Positions 1-5,392 are shown, counted from the stretch's first letter. The stretch is 12,422 nt of DNA from Sulfuricurvum sp. (GCA_024635855.1 JAGXHZ010000098.1:1-12422); one strand, 5' to 3'. Numbers and translations are program-made. The notes: generated from the letters alone by a model not told the origin.

Positions 1-561
1 AGTCGCACCTGTTTGGGCTGATGTCAAAATGAGTCGATAGTCATTTGTCCCTACTTGCAGAGTTGAAGCTTTTACTCCAGCCCCTGCAATATTATTGATC
101 GAGTCTTTGAATTCTTCCAAGGTTGTCGTAGCAGTATAACTGATGTCATAGGAGCTCGTGCCAATAGAAATATTTGCGATACCTGCTCCTGTTGAGATGG
201 TGTTAGAAGTGGCGCTAAAGCTACCAGATTCTTTGACATTTTTAAGTGCTAACTGTGTATTTGTAATGGAAAAAGATTGTACAGCAACCCCTGCATCGGC
301 AGTGACTGTAACGGATGCAGTGTTGCCGGATGTATTTCTTTTTTGATAAAGAGCGTCATCATTCAAAGCACTTGCGCTCGTTTGAAATGTTGTAAGAAGA
401 CTGCTGAGAAGACTCAAAGCACTGCTTTTTTGTTTTTGTAATGTTAATTTGGCGTCAATAGGGGTAATAATGTTTGCAACATCATTGGCTTTGAGTTTGT
501 CAATAATATCCGACGTTAAAACGCCTGAACCTGCCCCTAATGAATTGATTGTACCAGACAT
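1..561 (-). CDS. fliD: Flagellar hook-associated protein 2 (filament cap), N-terminal part
   Basis: The reading frame is open on the minus strand from ATG 559-561 to the window edge (187 codons), so the C-terminal part lies outside. FliD caps the growing flagellar filament and helps fold exported flagellin. The N-terminus reads MSGTINSLGAGSGVLTSDII, the Gly-Ser-Gly opening typical of FliD, followed by an amphipathic helical stretch (about residues 18-70) and then Ser/Thr-rich beta-type sequence. The visible end, YRLILTSAQTG, is also typical of the family. The start is fixed by AAAAGGA six bases before the ATG. A sigma-54-like promoter lies 78 bp upstream. FlaG, which often precedes fliD in this phylum, is absent: fliD is the first gene of its transcription unit. 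The family call is from pattern recognition and is strong for the N-terminus; the rest is not visible. Confidence 0.88.
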   Translation of the reverse strand, partial: MSGTINSLGAGSGVLTSDIIDKLKANDVANIITPIDAKLTLQKQKSSALSLLSSLLTTFQTSASALNDDALYQKRNTSGNTASVTVTADAGVAVQSFSITNTQLALKNVKESGSFSATSNTISTGAGIANISIGTSSYDISYTATTTLEEFKDSINNIAGAGVKASTLQVGTNDYRLILTSAQTGAT

Positions 562-638
562 GACAAATCCTTTTATCTTTTTATATATTACAATGTATAT
601 CGACAAAATGGTTAATTTTTTTAATACATAAATGCATA

Positions 639-654
639 AAGCAAAAAGAGTTCC
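639..654 (-). promoter_or_regulatory. Sigma-54 (RpoN) promoter for fliD
   Basis: On the minus strand the sequence reads GGAACTCTTTTTGCTT. The -24 GG (654-653) and -12 GC (642-641) are exactly 10 bases apart, and the site fits the GGAA-N6-TTGCTT form of sigma-54 promoters in Campylobacterota. Sigma-54 controls many hook and cap genes in this phylum. Transcription would start near 630, leaving a leader of roughly 70 nt. A weaker sigma-28-like CGATAT lies at 602-597. Function is inferred from motif and position. Confidence 0.65.
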
Positions 655-667
655 TTGTAATGTTTTC

Positions 668-696
668 TTGCTTTTAAAATCCATATTGGGTACAAT
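668..696 (+). promoter_or_regulatory. Sigma-70-type promoter of the SRP RNA gene
   Basis: TTGCTT (668-673) and TACAAT (691-696) are separated by 17 bases. The predicted start at about 703-704 coincides with the first base of the long terminal stem of the SRP RNA, which supports both calls. Confidence 0.65.
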
Positions 697-703
697 GCGA
701 TTT

Positions 704-808
704 CTCTTCATTAGACCTGTGCAAGGGTGCGTTTAGACAGCGTGTCAGGACAGGAATGTAGCAGCACACCTAGTCGCGCTTTGTGCCGCAGGTATCTGAT
801 GGGGAGTC
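704..808 (+). ncRNA. ffs: Signal recognition particle RNA, small bacterial (4.5S) type
   Basis: The conserved SRP domain IV is directly visible: GTG (742-744) pairs with CAC (765-767), enclosing TCAGG on one side and AGCAG on the other, and ACA-GGAA-TGT (750-759) forms the stem with the GGAA tetraloop that Ffh binds. Outward, GGGTGCG (725-731) pairs with CGCGCTT (775-781), allowing G-U. ACCTG (715-719) pairs with CAGGT (789-793). CTCTTCATTAG (704-714) pairs with CTGATGGGGAG (796-806) with a two-base bulge at 794-795. The result is one long hairpin of about 105 nt without an Alu domain, as in other Gram-negative bacteria. The RNA acts with Ffh and FtsY in co-translational targeting of membrane proteins. 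Exact ends are inferred from the pairing, the promoter and the T tract. Confidence 0.93.
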
Positions 809-815
809 TTTTTTC
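796..815 (+). terminator. Rho-independent terminator of ffs
   Basis: The 3' arm of the terminal SRP RNA stem (796-806) is followed by TCTTTTTTC with six consecutive T residues (809-814). The RNA's own closing stem therefore seems to serve as the terminator hairpin. Confidence 0.65.
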
Positions 816-888
816 TCACTTTTCACACACTTCTATCACAATCTTTCCAAATCGTAAAAATAAAGAATAAATTTAATCTACAATGTCC

Positions 889-894
889 TATAAT
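889..894 (+). promoter_or_regulatory. -10 element for the HDOD gene
   Basis: A perfect TATAAT lies 35 bp before the ATG in AT-rich sequence, with no recognisable -35 box at 17 bp. This is common for the main sigma factor promoters of Campylobacterota. Transcription would start near 901. The rest of the 816-929 gap shows nothing else I can support. Confidence 0.5.
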
Positions 895-929
895 CTTTTC
901 AGATAGTTTAAATATTTTTGGAGAAACGA

Positions 930-1742
930 ATGAGACCCGAATTAATGGAACAAATCGAGCATGTTCCGATGCTCCCAGAAACCGTTCAAAAAGTAGAAGC
1001 GGTATACAATAATCCCAATAGCGGTGTAGCCGAGATGGCAAATGCAGTTAAAGAAGATCCGATTATTACTGCTTATATCCTCAAAACAGCCAATTCTCCA
1101 ATGTACGGACTTAGCCGTACGGTTACCGATGTGGCTCAAGCTATTTCACTTTTGGGTAAAGATACGGTACGGACGTTTACGATTGCTTCAGCGGCAAACA
1201 CGTGTATGGACATTGACCTCTCTCCGTACGGGATGACGCAAAGCAATTATTTGGCTAGGGCGCAGTTACAAAATGCTTTGGTTAGCCGATGGGTTGCCAA
1301 GGTTGATCGCTCCTTGCTTGGACATTTGTCGCTCGCTTCATTTTTACTTGAATTGGGGAAAATCGTTATCAGTCGCTATTTGATTCAATCAAGTCAAGGA
1401 GTATTGTTAAGCGATGCATTGCTCAAAGGTGATTCAATGAAAAAAGCCGAGATTGGTGCATGCGGAAGTAAATCTGAAGACGTGACAGCAACTCTATTTT
1501 TCAGATGGAACTTTGATCCCGATTTAGTACACTTAATCCGTTTTGCAAATGAGCCCGAAGATGCTTCTGATCCAGAGACGCAAGAGATGGCAAAATTTCT
1601 AAAAGTAGCAAAAGAAGCGATTACCCTCGAGGGGACGATGACAGAAGCAACGCTTAAAAATGCTCGTGAACTGATTGAAGAATACGGTATGAACCAAAAT
1701 CTTTTCGACGAAACGGTCGAAAAAATCCTCTCTGCAGCTTAA
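930..1742 (+). CDS. HDOD domain protein (non-catalytic HD-like signalling protein)
   Basis: A 270-residue protein dominated by an HDOD domain (about residues 10-205). The signature is clear: EDPIITAYILKTANSPMYG (42-60), then V-x5-AI-x2-LG (65-76). Where HD phosphohydrolases have the metal-binding His-Asp, this protein has LLELGK (139-144), so it should lack HD hydrolase activity; HDOD proteins usually act as regulatory or scaffold modules in signalling. No receiver, GGDEF or membrane segment is attached. The C-terminus (215-270) is charged and helical. ATG 930 is chosen over an in-frame TTG at 918 because GGAG (920-923) lies six bases before the ATG and overlaps the TTG. The gene stands alone and its stop overlaps that of the convergent 75-aa gene by 4 nt. 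Its pathway is unknown. Confidence 0.88.
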   Translation: MRPELMEQIEHVPMLPETVQKVEAVYNNPNSGVAEMANAVKEDPIITAYILKTANSPMYGLSRTVTDVAQAISLLGKDTVRTFTIASAANTCMDIDLSPYGMTQSNYLARAQLQNALVSRWVAKVDRSLLGHLSLASFLLELGKIVISRYLIQSSQGVLLSDALLKGDSMKKAEIGACGSKSEDVTATLFFRWNFDPDLVHLIRFANEPEDASDPETQEMAKFLKVAKEAITLEGTMTEATLKNARELIEEYGMNQNLFDETVEKILSAA

Positions 1743-1966
1743 TCTTCTCTGTAACTTCCCGCCTTGCATCCCGTTGGACTGCTAGGCGGATTATCCCGTA
1801 AATAACATAAATCTTCATGCGCTTGTTTAAGTACCTTACTCTCACGTAACAGCGGCAGCATTTTTTCATCTTTTTCACTGAGTGAAAGAGATTGATTGTA
1901 CAACAATGCTTTGACTTCGGAATCGACTGCGGCAAGGGCTGCCTCGAGATGCGTCAATGAAACCAT
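1739..1966 (-). CDS. Small hypothetical protein, 75 aa
   Basis: I do not recognise a family. The protein begins MVSLTHLEAALAAVDSEVKA, is predicted helical over about 3-25 and 30-57, and ends in a Pro/Ser/Gly-rich tail (NPPSSPTGCKAGSYRED) with a single Cys there at residue 67. There is no signal peptide or membrane segment. Support for a real gene: a strong Shine-Dalgarno (GAGGAGG a few bases before the ATG), a TATAAT on the same strand at 1995-1990, a protein of balanced composition, and an exact fit between its neighbours. It converges on the HDOD gene (4-nt overlap at the stops) and shares a palindromic promoter with the deacetylase gene. A two-helix hairpin or coiled-coil fold is a guess. 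Confidence 0.65.
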   Translation of the reverse strand: MVSLTHLEAALAAVDSEVKALLYNQSLSLSEKDEKMLPLLRESKVLKQAHEDLCYLRDNPPSSPTGCKAGSYRED

Positions 1967-1989
1967 GATCCCTCCTCATTTTTTGAGAG

Positions 1990-2003
1990 ATTATAGCTAT
2001 AAT
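1990..2003. promoter_or_regulatory. Symmetric bidirectional promoter: 14-bp palindrome with a TATAAT on each strand
   Basis: ATTATAGCTATAAT is a perfect palindrome. Read on the plus strand it gives TATAAT at 1998-2003, directed at the deacetylase gene, whose ATG follows after 7 bases. Read on the minus strand it gives TATAAT at 1995-1990, directed at the 75-aa gene, leaving a leader of about 17 nt that contains its Shine-Dalgarno. The two -10 boxes are only 2 bp apart, so RNA polymerase could open only one direction at a time. Alternatively the palindrome could be a repressor site. Confidence 0.55.
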
Positions 2004-2010
2004 TTGATCT

Positions 2011-2895
2011 ATGAATATTAATAATTTTATAACTTTCGATATTGAAGAGTGGTTTCATGCAAATTATGAGGAGGTGAATGGCAAAGAGACCACTGCGGGA
2101 TGTGGTTTTGATGTATCACAGTATGATGCAACATCAACGAATTTAGAATCTAACGTCGATCGTTTGATTGATTTATGCGCTGGGTATGGGGTTAAGTCAA
2201 CATGTTTTATGCTCGGAGATGTGGCAAAAAATAAACCATATATTGTTAAAAAACTTTTTGATGCCGGACATGAGATTGCTTCGCATGGAATGTCTCACAA
2301 GCTTATTTATCCGATGACTCCTGAAGAATTTTCTACAGATTTAAGAGCTTCGAGTGATATACTGGAACAAATTACAGGTCAAAAAGTTGTTGGCTTCCGT
2401 GCCCCTTCATGGTCTGTAAAACGAGAAACGCTGCCATGGTTTTATGAAATTTTGGCACAGGAAGGTTTTTTGTATTCCTCTTCCATTTATCCTGCCAAAA
2501 ATACGATTTTTGGGATTCCGAACTTCTCTGTTACTCCTCACTATCCTACCTCTAACCTTGTCTTAGAAATACCTCAAAGTGTTATGAACCTTTTTGGAAA
2601 TAAAGTTGGCTATGCAGGCGGCGGATATTTGCGATTTTTTCCTGCATGGCTTATAAAACAACAGATACGAAAAAATAATAAAGAGGACAAACCCGTTTTT
2701 ATCTATCTCCACCCACGAGAAATTGATATCCATCAACCGAGATTGAAGCTTGGGATGATGGACGGGTATTTTCATTACCAAGGGATTGGAGGATGTGAAG
2801 AAAAATTTTCTTCTTTATTAAAGGAGTTTCAACACAGTTTTATTCGGATGGATGAGTATGTTAAAAAAGTGCAGGCTGTAACGACTTTAATTTAA
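2011..2895 (+). CDS. Polysaccharide deacetylase, NodB fold with DUF3473-like C-terminus
   Basis: A 294-residue carbohydrate esterase 4-type enzyme, expected to remove N-acetyl groups from a cell-surface or exported polysaccharide. Visible motifs: TFDIEEWFH (8-16) with Asp10; the metal-binding SHGMSH (His92, His96); RAPSW (130-134); and YLHPRE (His234). GGGYLRFFP (203-211) is a hallmark of the DUF3473 subfamily, typically found in exopolysaccharide/PEP-CTERM (XrtA) loci. No exosortase or glycosyltransferase genes flank it here, so the substrate is unknown. There is no signal peptide or transmembrane segment, so it is probably cytoplasmic. The start is forced: a TGA lies at 2005-2007 in frame, motif 1 begins at residue 8, and the next Met comes far later. 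No Shine-Dalgarno precedes it. The 3' end overlaps rnhB by 35 nt, convergently. Confidence 0.9.
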   Translation: MNINNFITFDIEEWFHANYEEVNGKETTAGCGFDVSQYDATSTNLESNVDRLIDLCAGYGVKSTCFMLGDVAKNKPYIVKKLFDAGHEIASHGMSHKLIYPMTPEEFSTDLRASSDILEQITGQKVVGFRAPSWSVKRETLPWFYEILAQEGFLYSSSIYPAKNTIFGIPNFSVTPHYPTSNLVLEIPQSVMNLFGNKVGYAGGGYLRFFPAWLIKQQIRKNNKEDKPVFIYLHPREIDIHQPRLKLGMMDGYFHYQGIGGCEEKFSSLLKEFQHSFIRMDEYVKKVQAVTTLI

Positions 2896-3409
2896 AACTT
2901 TTTCGATGAATATCGCAATATCCGTATTCCCGTATTGCTTCGATGTGCATACTTGAACCATACCCCTTGTGTCCATCAAATCCATATTGGGGATAAAGAG
3001 GAGCGAGCTCAACCATCTCTCGATCTCGGGTTACTTTAGCCAGTATCGAAGCTGCACTGACTTCAGGGACCGTTGCATCTGCTTTGACCAGTGTCTTGAG
3101 ATTCGCTATACCAAAAGAGCAATTTCCATCGTATAAATAATCCGCTTCCCCGATGGAGTTCATGATTTCATGAAGACCCGATGAGAGACAATGAGAAAGT
3201 CCAAATTCATCGATGTCAGATGCGCTAAATCGTGCAATGTGATAAGTAGAGTTGGCGATGATCTCTTCGAAAAGTGATTCCCGTTTTTTTTCACTGAGTT
3301 TTTTTGAGTCATTTAAACCATTGATTGTTTTATGGAGAATGACTCCTGCTATCGTGAGCGGTCCTGCTAATGGTCCTCGTCCTGCTTCATCAATTCCACA
3401 TAAATGCAT
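2861..3409 (-). CDS. rnhB: Ribonuclease HII
   Basis: A 182-residue enzyme that cuts RNA in RNA-DNA hybrids and excises misincorporated ribonucleotides. The family pattern is complete: GIDEAGRGPLAGP (5-17, catalytic Asp7 and Glu8), NDSKKLSEKKR (33-43), YLYDGN (Asp94), KADATVPEVSAASILAKVTRD (109-129, Asp111), YPQYGFDGHKGYG (139-151) and the C-terminal HRKSFKLKS. Length is close to the usual 190-200. ATG 3409 is chosen because GGAG lies five to six bases upstream and the product starts directly before the conserved motif. An upstream in-frame ATG at 3460 would overlap the divergent omp promoter. The last 11 residues and the stop lie in the 35-nt overlap with the deacetylase gene, beyond the conserved core. 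A weak -10 (TAAAAT, 3437-3432) may drive it. Confidence 0.96.
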   Translation of the reverse strand: MHLCGIDEAGRGPLAGPLTIAGVILHKTINGLNDSKKLSEKKRESLFEEIIANSTYHIARFSASDIDEFGLSHCLSSGLHEIMNSIGEADYLYDGNCSFGIANLKTLVKADATVPEVSAASILAKVTRDREMVELAPLYPQYGFDGHKGYGSSMHIEAIREYGYCDIHRKSFKLKSLQPALF

Positions 3410-3447
3410 TATTTCTCCGTTACTTAGCGATATTTTATCTTCTAATT

Positions 3448-3456
3448 TGCTATGAT
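3448..3456 (+). promoter_or_regulatory. Extended -10 promoter for the outer membrane protein gene
   Basis: TGC-TATGAT is an extended -10 element within the 65-bp divergent gap to rnhB. No good -35 is seen. The start near 3463 would place the Shine-Dalgarno (AAAGGAG, 3463-3469) almost at the 5' end, so the leader is very short (about 12 nt). Confidence 0.45.
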
Positions 3457-3474
3457 ACACAAAAAGGAGTATTT

Positions 3475-4152
3475 ATGTTGAAATCCGCTTTATTTGTTTC
3501 GTTTATTGGTGTCTCGGTAGCTTCGGCGGCTACTATTTTAGGATTCGGTGCTGAGGCTGATTATTACAGTCCTACAGTAAGTGGAAATTTTAGTTATACA
3601 GGTAATGGGAGCACAACGAGTACCCATTTTTCGGATGATACTCAATCGAGTTATCAGCTCGGTGTTTATTTAGAGCATCCGGTTCCCATGCTCCCAAATA
3701 TCCGTATCGATTATACCCCTGAAACTGCTTTTAGCGGTACAGACAGTCTGGCTGGAACAAATAAGGTTTCTTTTAAACAACTCGACGGAACTCTTTATTA
3801 CGAACTTCTGGATAATATTGTTGATTTGGATGTAGGGGTGACATTTAAAGCTGTTGATGGGAAAGTAGAAGGCTCAGTAAATCAAGATTTTAATGTTGTC
3901 ATTCCAATGCTTTATGTGGGTACGGGTATCAAAATACCTGTTTTGCCGATTCACGTAGTCGGTGATGTGAAATACGTAGCATACAGCGGAGATTCGGTGA
4001 TCGATGCCCGCGCTAAAGCAATTTGGAATATTTTTGCCGGTTTACAGGCACAAGCAGGTCTTCGATATGAGTCGATTAAGATTGATACGCAGGGCATAAC
4101 GTCGGATATAGGATTTAAAGGACCGTTTGTCGGAGTTGGATACCAGTTTTAA
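3475..4152 (+). CDS. Outer membrane beta-barrel protein, OMP_w_GlyGly-like (TIGR04219-type)
   Basis: A 225-residue predicted outer membrane protein. It starts with a signal peptide (MLKSALFVSFIGVSVASA, cleavage likely after residue 18 or 19) and ends in GVGYQF, an aromatic-terminal beta signal for the BAM machinery. Sequence like that of the TIGR04219 family is visible: GFGAEADYYSP near the mature N-terminus, YLEHPVPMLPNIRIDYT (65-81), and GLRYESIKID then FKGPFVGVGYQF at the C-terminus. Alternating hydrophobic strands suggest a small barrel of about 8-10 strands. Function is not known for this family; it probably has no enzymatic role. ATG 3475 is set by AAAGGAG five bases upstream and by the signal peptide; the longer open frame upstream crosses the rnhB start and is not plausible. 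Its stop TAA abuts the stop of the convergent ATPase gene with no spacer. Confidence 0.85.
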   Translation: MLKSALFVSFIGVSVASAATILGFGAEADYYSPTVSGNFSYTGNGSTTSTHFSDDTQSSYQLGVYLEHPVPMLPNIRIDYTPETAFSGTDSLAGTNKVSFKQLDGTLYYELLDNIVDLDVGVTFKAVDGKVEGSVNQDFNVVIPMLYVGTGIKIPVLPIHVVGDVKYVAYSGDSVIDARAKAIWNIFAGLQAQAGLRYESIKIDTQGITSDIGFKGPFVGVGYQF

Positions 4153-5220
4153 TCACTCTTCTCCCAATGCCCATTGCGCAAAAGGTACCATCTCGATTTT
4201 TGCAATCGGGTGGGAGAGGGTATTTTCCAAATTCATCGTTACTACAATAACTTCTTTGACTTGATAGGTGATGATAAACCCTTCCAGCGCTTCTACTTTT
4301 TTAAACAAGGCATGCTCATTCGCAAACGCCGAGGCTAAAATGATTTGGTTTCTCTCTGGGAGATAAAAATCAATCCCTTCATCGTAATAACACTCTATCT
4401 CATGTTTTATCAGTTCCAAAAAAACCAAATTTTCGAATACTTTTCCAAAATGCTTTTGTAAAACAAGTGCATTTTTGATAGCAATATCGCACAAATAGAG
4501 CTTTTTAATGGCACTTGGGTGATTGAATTTTTCACATCCATAAAGATAGTGTTTATTAAACAGCGACTGTAGATGGGTGTAGAGTTTGTCTTTGGAAATC
4601 TTACGTTCACTTTTCAAACGCTCATAGAGGGTGAAAGCAGAAACTTTTTGCGTAAGCATCTTGGACGCTTGAACCATTATAGAAAGCTCAATCTCAGACA
4701 AAGAGAGGCTCAAGGTTTTTTGGAGATAAAGGGAACGCTCTTCACTGGGCAATCGGTGCATAGCAGGAAATCCGCCAAGCTGAAAAAAGTGATTAAGGGC
4801 AGTTGAATCGTAGTATTTTGATTCGAATGCGAGAAACTCTTCATAATCGAGGAGATGAAGGTCCAGTGTCTCAAACTCACTTTGATCGGTATATTCGCTG
4901 GAGAGGATGATTTGATCTAAATCAAACAGCTTAATAGCGCTGTAGTAATTATCAAGCGCCAATATTTTAATCTTATGTTCAATGCAAAAAGGTTCAAGAG
5001 ACTCATTCAGCTCATGAATATCAAGACGTATGTCACGGCAATCCAAATAAAGATAGGCGGATTTTTTGTGTGAAAGTAAATAATTTTTGATTAAAGAGGT
5101 TTTGCCCGACTGCGCAATTCCCATAATCCATACACTTTCTTCGTTGAGGGATGCTTTACGTTCGATGAAGAAGGGGTTGTGCAAGTCGTATCGATAATAT
5201 TCATCTAAAAGTGTATTCAT
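4153..5220 (-). CDS. AAA_14/DUF4143-like ATPase with altered Walker B
   Basis: A 355-residue protein laid out like the AAA_14-DUF4143 family. Walker A is GIAQSGKT (34-41). Walker B is ILALDN (86-91), with Asn91 where the catalytic Glu usually sits, so hydrolysis may be weak or lost. LLDYEEFL (123-130) and GGFPAM (149-154) match the family's hallmark LxxxEFL and GG-P motifs, and GKVFENLVFLEL (259-270) starts the DUF4143-like nuclease-fold region. There Asp283 (GIDFYLP) is present but the following ExK is replaced (QIILASA), so nuclease activity is unlikely. Biological roles of this family are poorly known. The ATG is the only reasonable start: no alternative precedes Walker A except Met33 inside it, and TAG closes the frame six codons upstream. 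No Shine-Dalgarno is present. It stands alone, abutting omp. Confidence 0.82.
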   Translation of the reverse strand: MNTLLDEYYRYDLHNPFFIERKASLNEESVWIMGIAQSGKTSLIKNYLLSHKKSAYLYLDCRDIRLDIHELNESLEPFCIEHKIKILALDNYYSAIKLFDLDQIILSSEYTDQSEFETLDLHLLDYEEFLAFESKYYDSTALNHFFQLGGFPAMHRLPSEERSLYLQKTLSLSLSEIELSIMVQASKMLTQKVSAFTLYERLKSERKISKDKLYTHLQSLFNKHYLYGCEKFNHPSAIKKLYLCDIAIKNALVLQKHFGKVFENLVFLELIKHEIECYYDEGIDFYLPERNQIILASAFANEHALFKKVEALEGFIITYQVKEVIVVTMNLENTLSHPIAKIEMVPFAQWALGEE

Positions 5221-5227
5221 ACGTAAA

Positions 5228-5233
5228 ATAATA
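5228..5233 (-). promoter_or_regulatory. -10 element directly before the ATPase gene (possible leaderless start)
   Basis: On the minus strand, GGCTATTATTTTACGT precedes the ATG. TATTAT ends 7 bases before the start codon, so transcription would begin at or next to the A of ATG. No purine-rich ribosome site exists in between. Another box, TATAAA, lies further upstream and would give a short ordinary leader without a Shine-Dalgarno. Confidence 0.4.
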
Positions 5234-5249
5234 GCCTAAAATTTATAGC

Positions 5250-5281
5250 TTCCTTATTAAAAGGAAACAAATTTATATAAA
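5250..5281. repeat. Inverted repeat and AT palindrome in the ATPase/rpsJ divergent gap
   Basis: TTCCTT (5250-5255) and AAGGAA (5261-5266) form a 6-bp inverted repeat with a 5-base spacer, and TTTATATAAA (5272-5281) is a 10-bp palindrome. They lie between the two divergent promoters. They could be operator sites, an UP-like AT-rich element for the S10 promoter, or chance in AT-rich DNA. Confidence 0.3.
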
Positions 5282-5306
5282 CACACAGTTTTTACCCCAA
5301 AAATCA

Positions 5307-5335
5307 TTGACCGCAAGGGGCTATGTGGCTATAAT
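5307..5335 (+). promoter_or_regulatory. Strong sigma-70-type promoter of the S10-spc ribosomal operon
   Basis: TTGACC (5307-5312) and a perfect TATAAT (5330-5335) are separated by exactly 17 bases, the best consensus match in the window. Transcription should start near 5342, giving a leader of about 51 nt before rpsJ. The leader contains a 5-bp hairpin (GTCAG 5354-5358, CTGAC 5365-5369, 6-base loop) and the rpsJ Shine-Dalgarno AGAGGA (5381-5386). Confidence 0.8.
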
Positions 5336-5392
5336 TCCAGCTGCCTTACAATAGTCAGCATCGACTGACGAGTTCTTTATAGAGGAAAAATT

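Noticed and set aside
158..346. Short plus-strand open frame inside fliD
   Set aside because: Antisense to a clear fliD frame, no ribosome site and no recognisable protein.
597..602. CGATAT on the minus strand as a sigma-28 -10 for fliD
   Set aside because: No convincing -35 partner at the expected distance; the sigma-54 site at 639-654 is a much better match. Kept only as an alternative.
918..929. TTG start for the HDOD protein, adding four residues
   Set aside because: The TTG overlaps the GGAG that is correctly spaced for ATG 930.
3410..3460. Upstream ATG for rnhB adding 17 residues
   Set aside because: No Shine-Dalgarno there, the extension would cover the omp promoter region, and the conserved protein starts at Met 3409 with GGAG in place.
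3370..3474. Upstream extension of the outer membrane protein frame
   Set aside because: It would hide the signal peptide inside the protein and overlap the rnhB start; AAAGGAG marks ATG 3475.
4573..4806. Plus-strand open frame opposite the ATPase gene
   Set aside because: Antisense shadow of a protein with clear Walker A and family motifs.
5294..5320. CCCC...GGGG inverted repeat around the S10 -35 box
   Set aside because: Only 4 bp of pairing with an 18-base spacer; not distinguishable from chance.
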